DNA of 64,000 nucleotides, taken from NCBI RefSeq assembly GCF_029537235.1, contig NZ_CP120639.1:248001-312000 (forward strand). Reading direction: 5' to 3'. The DNA is from Rhizobium sp. 32-5/1 (lineage in GTDB: Bacteria > Pseudomonadota > Alphaproteobacteria > Rhizobiales > Rhizobiaceae). The first letter of the stretch is position 1; the number at the start of each line of letters is the position of its first letter. Shown piece after piece: positions 1 to 9,054 of the stretch. The notes under the pieces were generated by a model. That model saw nothing but the letters and a program-made list of their open reading frames with translations. It made no database searches and was not told the DNA's origin. The position numbers were made by a program, and so were the translations under genes.

Positions 1-800
1 CCGTCTCGAATGCATCGGCCAACGCGATGTCCTGTTTGAGGATCAAGCACAGATGCCGGACATCATCCGGGTTGGAATGGTTCCGCCGTGTTCCGTGCAG
101 AATTTCCGGATGGGGCTTGTATATGATCTGCGCGCCCGGGTTCTCATCGAATGCAATCTGAACCAGGTCATTGTTGTCGATCTTGCGCGCGCAGCCCTTT
201 TGATAGACGCATCTCCCTCCACCTGTCCCACAACCAAAATGCGCTTTCGATTTTTGGGCCATAAATCGCAGCGATGTCTCCCGCCTGCGAAGTATTGTAC
301 TTAGAGAGGCGCGAGTTGATCAGTTTGTAGATGCCGTCTCTTGCTCGTTGCATCAGAAACGGATCTGAAGCAAAGTCATACGCTTGCAGCAGGTTTTCAA
401 GGTCGGAGGGACCTGTGGCATCAAAATACATACCGGACCTATCAAAGCACAAGGAGAGAGGCGGCGTCAGCGTAGCGCCCAGCTTCACAGAACGAATGAA
501 ACCGTCTTCGATGCGGATTAACGGGATCGACTGTCGCCGACAGAAGTCCTCGACGAAATAAGGCGCCTTGTAGCCCCAAACATAAACCTTTGAACCCTTG
601 CGAGCGAGAATCGATGGCGCAATAAACGCGTGGAAGCGCCAGCGTGTGATCCAACGGCTGATACGCACGACTCTCTCGCCCCGAAGCCAATAGACGATAA
701 ACTTTTTCCAGGGACGCAGCCCGATCACGAACGATCGGGGAGGCAGCGCAAACCCGCGGCTCCGAAGAAAATCGCCAAATCTAATCACAAGCGTTTGCAT
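1..800 (-). CDS. Capsule polysaccharide biosynthesis/export protein (KpsC/LipA-like), 3'-truncated by window edge, two frameshifts
   Basis: Minus-strand gene starting at 800 and running off the left edge. The first 180 or so residues read cleanly and resemble the repeated domain of capsule polysaccharide proteins (KpsC/LipA), which transfer Kdo to the lipid anchor of capsules: VYVWGYKAP, then RIEDGFIRSVKLGA, then the conserved FDATGPSDLE stretch. Reading continues in a second frame as ILVVGQVEGDASI and in a third as DENPGAQIIYKPHPEILHG, both typical of the same family. The two frame changes fall at A-runs (plus-strand T-runs near 245-255 and 198-201); one extra base in each restores a single frame. 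It is therefore probably an intact gene with sequencing errors, though a real double-frameshift pseudogene cannot be excluded. It sits beside a mobile-element graveyard and far from the other glycan genes of the window. Confidence 0.72.
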
Positions 801-849
801 AAAGCCCCGAGTTTTCTAAGCCTCTACCGGAAGATGCTCTTTGACATGT

Positions 850-1355
850 CATGAACCGCCCGGGTTTGCCGGAGGCTGTTTGGTTTAAGTTATGCGGCCA
901 ACGCTGGTTCGTCCAGCATGGTGTAATATCGCTCCTCGGCTTCGGTTGGCGGGATGTTGCCGAAGGGCTCCAGCAGCCGTCGGTGGTTGAACCATTCGAC
1001 CCATTCAAGGGTGGCGAATTCAACAGCTTCGAAGTTTCGCCAGAGGCCGCGTCGATGAATGACCTCGGCCTTGTAAAGACCGTTGATCGTTTCGGCCAGC
1101 GCATTGTCGTAGGAGTCGCCGACGGAGGGTTCGATCCCGGTCTTCGCCAGTCGCTCGAAATATTTTATCGACACGTTGAACTCCCCTGTCGGAATGGAGG
1201 ACGAGCCCGCCGCGCTGAACTGGCCGCCGATCATGGAGTGTCTGCACCCATGTATCGAGGACGAAACTGGCATGAGCGGTGTGGCTCACGCGCTAGGCGA
1301 TGCGCCGGGCGAACGCGTCGACCACAAAAGCGACGTAAACGAAGCCCTGCTAGGT
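850..1355 (-). pseudogene. IS3-family transposase (OrfB) remnant with terminal repeat
   Basis: The C-terminal half of an IS3-type DDE transposase is readable on the minus strand in two frames: VDAFARR and HSDRGVQ, then SIKYFERLAKTG, GDSYDNALAETINGLYKAE and FNHRRLLEPFGNIPP. The DDE-domain Glu is in the ALAETINGLYK stretch. There is an in-frame stop after FARRIA and a frame change near 1180. The 5' half, including OrfA and the first catalytic Asp, is missing. The plus-strand sequence from 850 (tgaaccgcccgggtttgcc) looks like the element's terminal inverted repeat. Dead remnant. Confidence 0.7.
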
Positions 1356-1555
1356 GGCCAGTGGAAACGGCGACCATGGGGGAGCCGGCACCTGTCCGTG
1401 CGGTCTCGAAGCCTTTCGCCATGGCGAGGAAGCCGGCCAGCATGCAGACGACCAACGCGACCGACAGGGCCATTGACACGGAGATGCGAGCCGGCGAGGC
1501 AGGCTAGAAAGATTGGCGCGGATCATCACGCGCGTTTGCCTGATAAGGGTGGACA
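1356..1555 (-). pseudogene. 5' fragment of a MacB/FtsX-type ABC transporter permease gene
   Basis: Minus-strand reading from the ATG at about 1555 gives MSTLIRQTRVMIRANLSSLP and, after a frame change near 1495, MALSVALVVCMLAGFLAMAKG, an N-terminal transmembrane segment typical of FtsX/MacB-like permeases. The gene is cut off by the IS3 remnant at about 1355. It lies immediately downstream of another permease fragment, so the two are the leftover junction of a former tandem-permease operon. Confidence 0.5.
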
Positions 1556-1564
1556 TGGCGGCTA

Positions 1565-1860
1565 CCTCGTTCTGAAAGCGTTGAGGATAGGAGTGCGCAT
1601 CGCGTTTATGGCCTGCAGCGCACCGGTGGCAAGGCCAAGGACGGCAATGATTGCGAGGGCCTTGGCGGCTATCAGGGGGAAAGACCAGGCCGAGCTCCGG
1701 GCCAGCAAGTTCCGTCGCAAGTTTGGCCAGCGCAAGGCCGATACCGCCGCCGACCACGAAGACGAACAGGCTCTCACCGAGCACCAGCGCCATGATCCTC
1801 AACCGCGAGAAACCGAGCGTCTTCAGGACGCCGATCTCGAAGCTGCGTTCGAATATTGCC
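1565..1860 (-). pseudogene. 3' fragment of a MacB/FtsX-type ABC transporter permease gene
   Basis: Minus-strand reading shows [20 protein letters not shown] followed by MALVLGESLFVFVVGGGIG and, after a frame change near 1680, a final membrane helix and the stop. [11 protein letters not shown] is the diagnostic loop of FtsX/MacB permeases before their last helices. The 5' part is missing: at about 1860 the sequence switches abruptly to the 3' end of the serine recombinase, marking an insertion or deletion junction. Confidence 0.6.
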
Positions 1861-3126
1861 AGAATGCCCGGTCGACCGGAAAGCTCGCCGCCTCGAGATC
1901 CCGCTGAAGGGCGTCGTGCACTTGATCACGACGGTTGGCTATGTTGCGTTCTGCTTCAGCGCTCGCAGCAATGGCTCCCGGTTCAACGACGCCAAGCAGC
2001 ATCTCATCGATCGCATCGTCGACCCGCAGGCCGCCGAAGGCGATGCAGCGAGGCTCACCGTTGTCGAGCAGGCCACGCCAGCAGGAATAGCGAGGAATGT
2101 TATGATTGTTTCCAGTGTAGTGGACCCTCAGCTTCCGCCCGCACCTCTTACAACGGAAAAGGCCGGCAAGAAGAGCGTCGCCATGCTTCGGCGCCCCGTA
2201 ATGTCGGCTGGCAGGCACATTACTGCTGACCATCTTGCGGATCTCCTCCGCCCGTTCCCAACTGACATAGCCTTCGTGGGCGTCCGGGATCAAGGCCAGC
2301 AATTCATTGCGCGCCTTGCGGCGAATTCCGGATCGGCCATCGTATCCCGGCACGGAGCGACGCTTACCATAAGCATACGCGCCTCCGTAGATCGGGTTCT
2401 CAATCATCCGATGGATGGTTGCGCAATTGGGCCTGCGCCAGGTGACCTCGCCATTGGCGCGCCTGACCGGCAGGTCCAGGCCCTGCTCAAGGAACCATAG
2501 CAGCGCCTGTCGTGCACTGCCGAGTTCGGCAACCTTGTTGAAGACGAGCACAATGGCCTCCTGTATGCGCCGGTCGGGATCCTTCTCGATCCTGTCAGGG
2601 CTTTCAAGAATCCAATCGGGACAGTAACGACAAGCTCACCGCGGCGAGCCTTCTCATAGCGGGCGGAAAGAGAGCGTTGACGCAAGAGATCCAGCTCATA
2701 CTCGTTGAGGCTGCCCTTCAGCCCCAAAAGCAGGCGGTCATTACCCTGGCGCGGAGCATAGACCGCCTCTTGGTCGATCAGAACGGTGTCGACGACGCGG
2801 CACATCTCGATGAGCTGTTGCCAATCGCGGCTGTTGCGAGCAAAGCGCGATACCTCTCGTGCTGCAACCGCCCCAACCTTTCCAAGGCAGACCTCGGCGA
2901 CCATCCGGTCGAAACCGACGCGGGTTACGCCCCCGGCTGCCGAACGGCCAACATCTTGATCAACTGTTTCGATGCGCGACCAGCCAAGTGCCTTCAAGCG
3001 ATCACGCATAGCGTATTGAAGGGCGCTACTTTCGCGGTTGTGCAGAACCTGATGAGCCGACGATTGTCGAACATACAGAATAGCCCTGCGCTCAAGATGG
3101 TGGGCACTGATCTTCTCATGCATCAT
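1860..3126 (-). pseudogene. Large serine recombinase (resolvase/recombinase family), frameshifted and 3'-truncated
   Basis: From 3126 the minus strand encodes a serine-recombinase catalytic domain: RAILYVRQSS with the nucleophilic Ser, later VSRFARNSRDWQQLIEMC and [19 protein letters not shown]. After the frame change it continues with the recombinase domain ([14 protein letters not shown]) and a zinc-ribbon region ([14 protein letters not shown], then YSCWRG). The frameshift is at the plus-strand GGG of 2598-2600; one extra base there joins both halves. The C-terminus stops in the middle of the usual coiled region and abuts an ABC-permease fragment. Such recombinases mobilise elements in rhizobial plasmids; this one is unlikely to be active because of its truncation. 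Confidence 0.75.
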
Positions 3127-3310
3127 GACCGGCCTCCTTCGACTGGGGCGCGCTCAAGCCGTTTGCGTGGTCGACGAGCAGCCGCACGATGAGTGCCGTT
3201 ACGCCTGTTGTGTTCCTTCCGGCAACGTCTGCCATTGCGCCATCGCTGGCGTCTTCCCGCTGCGTGTGCTCGAGAACAGATCGAACTGATATGTCGTGAA
3301 CTGGCGTGGC
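3123..3310 (-). pseudogene. Small ORF preceding the serine recombinase, frameshifted
   Basis: Directly upstream of the recombinase, overlapping its start codon, the minus strand reads MSMPRQFTTYQFDLFSSTRS, continues KTPAMAQWQTLPEG and, in another frame, IVRLLVDHANGLSAPQSKEA before the stop. I recall short proteins of this type preceding recombinases of the same family in rhizobia. Function unknown. The frame change lies near 3200. The coupled arrangement suggests co-transcription with the recombinase. Confidence 0.45.
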
Positions 3311-3639
3311 ATGGACATCTCCCCGACTCGTTTCGTGAGAGATCAATGCTGCGCTCATATCCGCGTCTTGCGAGGGGTGCCTGCCTCTTCCAGAAACTTT
3401 GCCAAAGCGAGCAGGCAAGCAAAATCGGCATACGCAATTGGGAAGACCAACCACGTGCACTCAGTGTTCGGTCAAACATCCACACCGGAACTTCGAGCAG
3501 CCGGCATGACCTCGAACCCGAAAGACTGCAGTGGAACACAGCAGATCCCTTGTCCACCAACCCATGGATATGGACGAGCCGTCCAGACCAAGGGTGCCAC
3601 GGATACAGAAGCTCCCGAACCTCGGTCCCGTGGGTGTTC

Positions 3640-3740
3640 CGTCGCCTTGTTGTACAACACCGTGCGTCTGCATTCATCACTGAACTAAAAACACCGGCAC
3701 ACGAAGCCACCGTGTGGCCTCGCCAGAATGGCCCCGCTTC
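3640..3740 (+). pseudogene. Short remnant of an integrase-core transposase C-terminus
   Basis: The plus strand reads LYNTVRLHSSLN and, with one codon out of frame, KTPAHEA. This resembles the conserved C-terminal YN-x-RPHSSLGYKTPAE motif of IS3-family OrfB proteins. Nothing else of the transposase is recognisable around it. The sequence between 3320 and 3840 otherwise holds no gene I can support. Confidence 0.4.
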
Positions 3741-3845
3741 AACTCCAGCATCCAGCAGGGGCTCCCAGACCCAGCATGGGGGCAGGTCAAGAGGGCGCAA
3801 CCTCTGGCGGCTGCTCTTGCTCCGCCACTATTTCGCCGTCACCTG

Positions 3846-4232
3846 TTATGCCGCTCGGATATTCGTCTGTTTGAAGTCGTTACCCTTGAAGAGAAGCGGC
3901 TCGCCGGCCAGCGTGGCAAGCGCGTAGGAGAAGCAATCCCCGTAATTCAGTGAAGCGGGATGACGGCCCTTGCCATAGCGACGCCAGGCCCGGCGAGCCT
4001 GGTCGGCGTGCTCGGCGGTCACCGCAACGACTTCCACGTTTGCCTTGTGCACCCAGAGATCGAGCTCTGCTCCGCCGGCTTCGCCAAAACGCCCCTCGAT
4101 CACCATCGAGGCCTCGACGAGCGTTGCCGCCGAAATGAACCTGATAGGATCGTTGGCGATGCGTTCGCGATAGTTCGCGGCGTCCGGCTCATTGAAGAAG
4201 ATCGCGACGATCGCGGACGTGTCGATCACCAT
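3846..4232 (-). CDS. vapC: VapC-type PIN-domain toxin
   Basis: This 128-residue protein has the PIN-domain ribonuclease layout: first acidic residue in MVIDTSAIVAI, second in the SAATLVEASMVI helix, and a C-terminal GDCFSYALA followed by LLFKGNDF. VapC toxins cleave RNA (often initiator tRNA or rRNA) when freed from antitoxin. Length is normal for the family. The start codon overlaps the stop of the antitoxin gene by one base (TGATG), which implies translational coupling. All metal-binding acidic positions appear present, so it may be functional. Confidence 0.9.
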   Translation of the reverse strand: MVIDTSAIVAIFFNEPDAANYRERIANDPIRFISAATLVEASMVIEGRFGEAGGAELDLWVHKANVEVVAVTAEHADQARRAWRRYGKGRHPASLNYGDCFSYALATLAGEPLLFKGNDFKQTNIRAA

Positions 4233-4486
4233 CAGTTTGGAAGACCGTTTTCGTCGTACCCGATGATGTCATCAGCACTGCGGTCATCGAGAATAGGCAA
4301 AGCGATTAAACGCCGCTGCATCGCCTCCATGTCTTGCATGAGGGCATCTTTCTTCGCGTTTGATCCCATTCGCTTGAGGCGCTCTTCCAGCGCGCGCCGC
4401 GTCGCGATGGTGATGGTTTCACCGGTGCGTGCTGCGAGTGCACGCGCGAGTTTCTCCGTCTCGGGATCTTTGATACTTAGCGCCAT
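4232..4486 (-). CDS. vapB: VapB-type antitoxin (ribbon-helix-helix, PSK family)
   Basis: An 84-residue protein beginning MALSIKDPETEKLARALAAR, the hallmark of the PSK-type (Rv0623-like) antitoxins. The N-terminal ribbon-helix-helix would bind the operon promoter and the C-terminal tail (DDIIGYDENGLPN) would wrap the PIN toxin. It is the first gene of the toxin-antitoxin operon and overlaps vapC by one base. Expression is probably autoregulated by the VapBC complex at the promoter about 30 bases upstream. Confidence 0.88.
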   Translation of the reverse strand: MALSIKDPETEKLARALAARTGETITIATRRALEERLKRMGSNAKKDALMQDMEAMQRRLIALPILDDRSADDIIGYDENGLPN

Positions 4487-4515
4487 AGCAGGTGTCCAGG
4501 TTCCTCAATATCTAT

Positions 4516-4521
4516 ATTATA
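4516..4521 (-). promoter_or_regulatory. Putative -10 box of the vapBC promoter
   Basis: Read on the minus strand this is a perfect TATAAT about 30 bases upstream of the vapB start. A weak -35-like hexamer (TTGCGT) lies 17 bases further upstream. The AT-rich block 4505-4530 stands out in a GC-rich neighbourhood. Inferred from consensus only. Confidence 0.45.
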
Positions 4522-4645
4522 CCTAAAGGATCTCCACGACGCAATCGATCGGGACACCTGCGGCCGCGAATTCTCGCGGTGCTCACCCCACCCAGCGAGG
4601 GAGGGCGCGACCTCCGATAATCCTCACAAATTGCCGACTCGGACA

Positions 4646-4720
4646 TTATGCCGCCTCGATACCTGTTAGTTTGAAATCTGCGCCGAAGAAGAGCAGGGCA
4701 TTGGTGCGGGGATCATCAAA
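4646..4720 (-). pseudogene. C-terminal stub of a second VapC (PIN) toxin
   Basis: The minus strand ends in TNALLFFGADFKLTGIEAA, a close match to the C-terminus of PIN toxins and to the end of the neighbouring VapC (LLFKGNDFKQTNIRAA). Upstream residues in the same frame do not resemble a PIN domain. It looks like a remnant of another vapBC locus. The stretch 4720-4900 holds nothing else I recognise. Confidence 0.5.
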
Positions 4721-4904
4721 TTTGCGGAATTCGGTCTTTGATGGGCCGATTATTTGGTTGCTCCCGTCGCGGCTTGGCAACGAACGGATTTCGGGCGTCC
4801 GCAGGCAAGCATTCGGTCGAGGATGGTGACGCCGATCGCAGCTTCCGTCTGTTGGGCACTGTAAACTTATCGGCCTCGGGTCAAGATACGGCACGCGGTC
4901 TCGA

Positions 4905-5345
4905 TCAGGCTACCTGAACATGGGCGATCTCGCTCCACATCTGCATCGCGGCACCTCCCAGCTCACGATAATGGTGAGATGGAATGTGGTGGCGGGGAAT
5001 TTGGAAGAGGTTGGCGATCGGGTCGTGGATTGAAACGAAGCGCTGGAGTTGTCGCGGTGACTTGAACCACTTCATGATCCTCTCCCGGCGCCGGATAGGT
5101 TGATGAGAATTCTCCGCCCGATTGTTCAGGCCCTTGTGCGAACGATGCTTGACGCCGGGCATGATCTCCCGCTTCGCTGCACCATAGGATCGAAGCTTGT
5201 CGGTGATCATAACGCGCGGGGCAAAGCCTTGCCCTTTCAGAAGCTTGCGCATCAGCCGCTTGGCAGCCCTGGCATCGCGGCGGCTTTGGACCAGAACGTC
5301 GAGGACGAAGCCATGCTGATCGACGGCGCGCCTACGGCATGGGCA
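4905..5345 (-). pseudogene. IS6-family transposase, C-terminal two thirds
   Basis: The minus strand encodes RRAVDQHGFVLDVLVQSRRD, MITDKLRSYGAAKREI and NNRAENSHQPIRRRERIMK, the DDE core of IS6/IS240-type transposases (Asp in AVDQHG, Asp in ITDKL, Glu in NRAENSH). The protein ends in the normal position. The N-terminal zinc-finger and helix-turn-helix part is missing: homology stops at about 5345. A terminal repeat is not obvious at the broken side. Confidence 0.75.
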
Positions 5346-5387
5346 ATCACTTCCGCTGGAACCGGTGGCGACGATAGAGAGGATCAC

Positions 5388-5842
5388 GTGCAGATCTGGT
5401 CATGCCGACAGATCCCACATCATCGTTTCTCGGTTAACGCTACAGTGCCCGTCAAACACATCCGTTCGCTGGCGCGCCAGCGTTGCATGCATGCATGCAT
5501 CGACGCCAACAATCACGCATGCCAAAGAATCGAAGGTAATGAATTTCTCTTTCGTTGGAACTCCCATTCCACGCAAGCACCACCGGAAACCAGTTGGGCT
5601 GGCCATTTGACGTTGCGTACGATTGATGTCTATTCGCGTTTCCTTAGCGCGATCCGTCTCCACCGCAAGACGCAGTGTCTCTATTTCCGCTCCGTCGCTG
5701 ATAGTCGTTGCATGTAATTGAGCAGATGCAGACGACGCATGGCTAATCGAGCGTTCCGGACTCAATCCAGATCATGTTCCATAATCTATCTTATGTGATC
5801 TTTGTCTGTAGCGGCATTTTAGAAATGCGACATATAGGCTAG
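5388..5842. other. Gene-poor stretch between IS remnants
   Basis: No supportable gene. A 121-codon open frame on the minus strand has no recognisable motif. A short tandem of GCAT units (about 5487-5500) is present. The left end of the next IS element begins at 5843. Confidence 0.4.
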
Positions 5843-7547
5843 TTAGAGACGCGACAGTCGTCGCCTCTTGGGATGCTGGTCGAACGTCAGCATTGGGAAG
5901 CAAGATAAGCGACGTGCATCGTGGTCGAGGCCATCTGTGTTCGGAGTCGTCATGTCTTGTTTGATTGTTATGTCTCAGAAGGAATTGCATCGTCTTGAAC
6001 TAATCCAGCAGATTCGGGCTCGGAGGCTGACTGTCGTCGAGGCGGCTGGGTTGCTCGGTCTCAGCCGCAGTCAGGTCCACCGTCTGTTGCAAGCCTATGA
6101 CCTGGCCGGCGCCGATGGTCTTGTCTCGAAGAAACGCGGCCGTGCGAGCAACCGGCGTCACAGCGAGGACTTCCGCAACCTGGTGCTCGACTTGGTGCGT
6201 GAGCATTACGTGGATTTCGGACCGACCCTGGCCGCCGAGAAGCTGCTCGAGCGCCACCGGATTGCCGTCAGCAAGGAGACGCTGCGTCAGTGGATGATGG
6301 AAGCCGGCATCTGGGTGACGCGCCGCGAACGCAAGAAGCGGGTTTTCCAGCCGCGCGGCCGGCGCGACTGCTTTGGCGAACTTGTGCAGATTGATGGGTC
6401 GCATCACTGGTGGTTTGAGAACCGCGGTCCCAAATGCGCCCTGCTCGTCTATATCGACGATGCCACCGGCAAGCTGTTGCATCTGCGCTTTGCCGGCTCG
6501 GAGAACACCTTCGACTATCTGCACGCGACGAAGGCTTACCTGCAGCAATGGGGCAAGCCGATCGCGTTCTACAGCGACAAGCATGGGGTTTTCCGCACCA
6601 CCCATGCTTCGCAGCAGGACAGAACCAGTGGCCTGACACAATTCGGGCGGGCGCTTTATGAGCTCAACATCGACATCATCTGCGCCAATAGCCCGCAGGC
6701 CAAAGGGCGCGTCGAGCGCGCCAACCAGACGCTGCAGGATCGGCTGGTGAAGGAGTTACGGCTGCGTGGCATCGACACGATCGCGGCGGCCAATGCCTAT
6801 GCGTCGGAATTCATGGCCGACTTCAATCGCCGCTTTGGCAAGGAGCCTCGCAATCCGAAGGACATGCATCGGTCGTTTGCCGCGCATGAGAACCTCGATC
6901 GCGCCATGTGCCGCAAGGAAGTGCGCAAGCTGTCACAGGCCCTGACGCTGCGCTATGACAAGGTGCTGTTCATCCTCGATCCGACGGATCTCGCCAAGAC
7001 GCTCGCCGGTAACAAGGTCGTTGTCTGCGACTATCCCGATGGTCGCCTCGAGATCACCCACGAGGGGACGTCCCTGCCCTACAAAACCTTCGACACGCTG
7101 CGCTCGGTGCACCGCTCCGAGGTGGTTGAGAACAAGCGGCTTGATGACATGCTGGCCCTGGTGGCCGAGATGCAGGCCGGACGTGAGCAACAGCGCAGCC
7201 AGAGTGGACCACGCCGCACCGGTCAGACCGACCATATGTTCGGCATTCGCGACGGCAGTACAGCCAATGGCTACCAAAAGCGCGGCAGCAAGCCTGGCAG
7301 GAGGACGGATTTTACCAATGATCCAGTGGTAATCGCCCGGCGAGAGCAAGCCCTTGCGCAGTTGAAAGCGGCGGAGTGATCGGGGTGTCAAAGCTAAAGT
7401 TTACTCTTCCAGCTGGAGCCATCCGCCGCCGCCCGGCCTACGCAACCCCGACCAGCTCCACCCGGGCGGCGGCGTACGTCTGTGTATCGTCAAATATAGA
7501 ATCTTGCAAAATCAGCAATAACGAATAGGATGGTGTCGCGTCTCTAA
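5843..7547 (+). mobile_element. ISNCY-type insertion sequence A, complete
   Basis: The element is bounded by a perfect 14-base inverted repeat, TTAGAGACGCGACA at 5843-5856 and its reverse complement at 7534-7547. It contains a single long transposase gene on the plus strand. No target-site duplication is obvious in the flanks, suggesting that the insertion is old or that the flanks have been rearranged. Confidence 0.75.
5952..7379 (+). CDS. ISNCY-family transposase (IS-A)
   Basis: A full-length DDE transposase of about 475 residues. An N-terminal helix-turn-helix region (VVEAAGLLGLSRSQVHRLLQ) is followed by the integrase-type core: first Asp in ELVQIDGSHHWWFE, second in FYSDKHGVFR, Glu in KGRVERANQTLQDRLVKEL. 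The C-terminal tail GSKPGRRTDFTNDPVVIARR is typical of the family. The start is taken at 5952 (MSCLIVMSQKE), preceded by a GGAG-like site; 5970 is an alternative. No internal stop or frameshift, so it may be active. Confidence 0.85.
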   Translation: MSCLIVMSQKELHRLELIQQIRARRLTVVEAAGLLGLSRSQVHRLLQAYDLAGADGLVSKKRGRASNRRHSEDFRNLVLDLVREHYVDFGPTLAAEKLLERHRIAVSKETLRQWMMEAGIWVTRRERKKRVFQPRGRRDCFGELVQIDGSHHWWFENRGPKCALLVYIDDATGKLLHLRFAGSENTFDYLHATKAYLQQWGKPIAFYSDKHGVFRTTHASQQDRTSGLTQFGRALYELNIDIICANSPQAKGRVERANQTLQDRLVKELRLRGIDTIAAANAYASEFMADFNRRFGKEPRNPKDMHRSFAAHENLDRAMCRKEVRKLSQALTLRYDKVLFILDPTDLAKTLAGNKVVVCDYPDGRLEITHEGTSLPYKTFDTLRSVHRSEVVENKRLDDMLALVAEMQAGREQQRSQSGPRRTGQTDHMFGIRDGSTANGYQKRGSKPGRRTDFTNDPVVIARREQALAQLKAAE

Positions 7548-7674
7548 ATTTCTTACTTTGTCTCATCTTTAAATAGCTGTGACAGGTATTGTAGCCGCAA
7601 AGTTGAAGTGTCCTGTTTCTGCAATATTAGAATGTCACACTCCCCGGGTCTGATTGACGTCTGGGAGATTGCAG

Positions 7675-9048
7675 ATGGGATTGATTGCGATGAGCGAGCG
7701 TGACCTGCAGCGGATCGAAGTTTTGTCGAAGGTGGTGGCCGGCGGGATGTCGATGGTGACGGCCGCGCATGTACTTGACCTGAGCGAGCGCCAGGTCCGT
7801 CGTCTTCTGGAACGTATCCGTACTGGAGGTGCGGCAACGGTCCGGCACAAGGCAATCGGCCGGCCGTCGAACAATCGGATCAGTGATGGTATTCGTGATT
7901 ATGCGGTGACGCTGGTTCGGGAGTGTTATGCGGACTTCGGTCCGACTCTGGCTTCAGAGATGCTGGCTGAACGTGATGGGCTGCGTGTGTCGCGCGAGAC
8001 GTTACGGAAGTGGATGACGGCTGCTGGCATCTGGCTTTCGCGCAAGCAGCGTCGGACGTTTCATCAACCGCGATCGCGGCGCGAGGCCTATGGCGAGCTG
8101 GTACAGATTGACGGTTCGGATCATCGGTGGTTCGAAGACCGGAGTGATCCTTGCACGCTTTTAGTGTTCATCGACGATGCGACCGGCAAGCTGATGCAGC
8201 TACGGCTCGTTCGATCGGAAAGTGCGTTTAGTTATTTCGAGGCGCTCGAGCTCTATCTGCAGGATCACGGTGCACCGGTTGCGTTCTATTCGGACAAGCA
8301 TTCGGTGTTCCGGGTGGCAAAGAAGGATGCCAAGGGCGGCCAGGGCATGACCCAGTTCGGGCGTGCGCTCTGCGAGCTAAACATCGAGATTCTCTGCGCA
8401 AATTCGAGTCAGGCCAAGGGGCGTGTCGAGCGGATGAACAGGACACTGCAGGATCGATTGGTCAAGGCACTGCGGCTGGCCGGGATCGATAACATGAAGG
8501 CTGGCAACGCGTTTCTGTCGAGTTTCATGGACCGTTACAATGCGCGATTTTCAGTCGTCCCTGCCCGACCCGATGATTTGCACCGGCCGCTGAATCTGGT
8601 GCCGGATCGATTGGCCGAGATCCTGTGCAAGCGCGAGCAGCGTTATGTCGGATCGCAGCTGACGTTTTCGTTCGAGCGCAAGCGGATCATGCTGGAGGAG
8701 ACCGAGGTGACACGCGGTCTGGTCGGTCGTTATGTCGAGACCTATGCCTATACCGACGGTCGGCTGGATGTGCGCTGGAAGGGGTATTCCCTGGCCTATC
8801 GGGTGTTCGACAAGGACCAGCGGGTGACGCATGCGGCCATTACCGAGAACAAGCGGCTCGGCGAAGTGCTGGCCTATGTCAAAGAGCGCCAGGACCAGGA
8901 TGTAAGGCCGAAGGTGAAGACCAACAGCGAGAAGATTGGCTACAAACCACGTGGACGCAAGCCAGGCAAGCGGACGGACTCCATGAATGATCCGGTGGTG
9001 ATCGCGCGGCGAGAGAAAGCGTTATTGAGACAGCCAGCTGCGGACTAA
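7675..9048 (+). CDS. ISNCY-family transposase (IS-B)
   Basis: A second, clearly divergent transposase of the same family, about 457 residues. It has the N-terminal helix-turn-helix (AAHVLDLSERQVRRLLERI), Asp in ELVQIDGSDHRWFED, Asp in FYSDKHSVFR and Glu in KGRVERMNRTLQDRLVKAL. The C-terminus again reads RGRKPGKRTDSMNDPVVIAR. Start taken at the ATG encoding MGLIAMSERDLQ (7675); the upstream ATG at 7654 is less likely. The frame is intact. Confidence 0.85.
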   Translation: MGLIAMSERDLQRIEVLSKVVAGGMSMVTAAHVLDLSERQVRRLLERIRTGGAATVRHKAIGRPSNNRISDGIRDYAVTLVRECYADFGPTLASEMLAERDGLRVSRETLRKWMTAAGIWLSRKQRRTFHQPRSRREAYGELVQIDGSDHRWFEDRSDPCTLLVFIDDATGKLMQLRLVRSESAFSYFEALELYLQDHGAPVAFYSDKHSVFRVAKKDAKGGQGMTQFGRALCELNIEILCANSSQAKGRVERMNRTLQDRLVKALRLAGIDNMKAGNAFLSSFMDRYNARFSVVPARPDDLHRPLNLVPDRLAEILCKREQRYVGSQLTFSFERKRIMLEETEVTRGLVGRYVETYAYTDGRLDVRWKGYSLAYRVFDKDQRVTHAAITENKRLGEVLAYVKERQDQDVRPKVKTNSEKIGYKPRGRKPGKRTDSMNDPVVIARREKALLRQPAAD

Positions 9049-9054
9049 AGATCG

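Noticed and set aside
5485..5502. GCATGCATGCATGCATC tandem, considered as a repeat array or binding site
   Set aside because: Only about four GCAT units, single occurrence, no neighbouring gene it could serve.
5400..5765. 121-codon minus-strand frame next to the IS6 remnant
   Set aside because: No recognisable motif and located in decayed IS surroundings; kept only as a gene-poor stretch.
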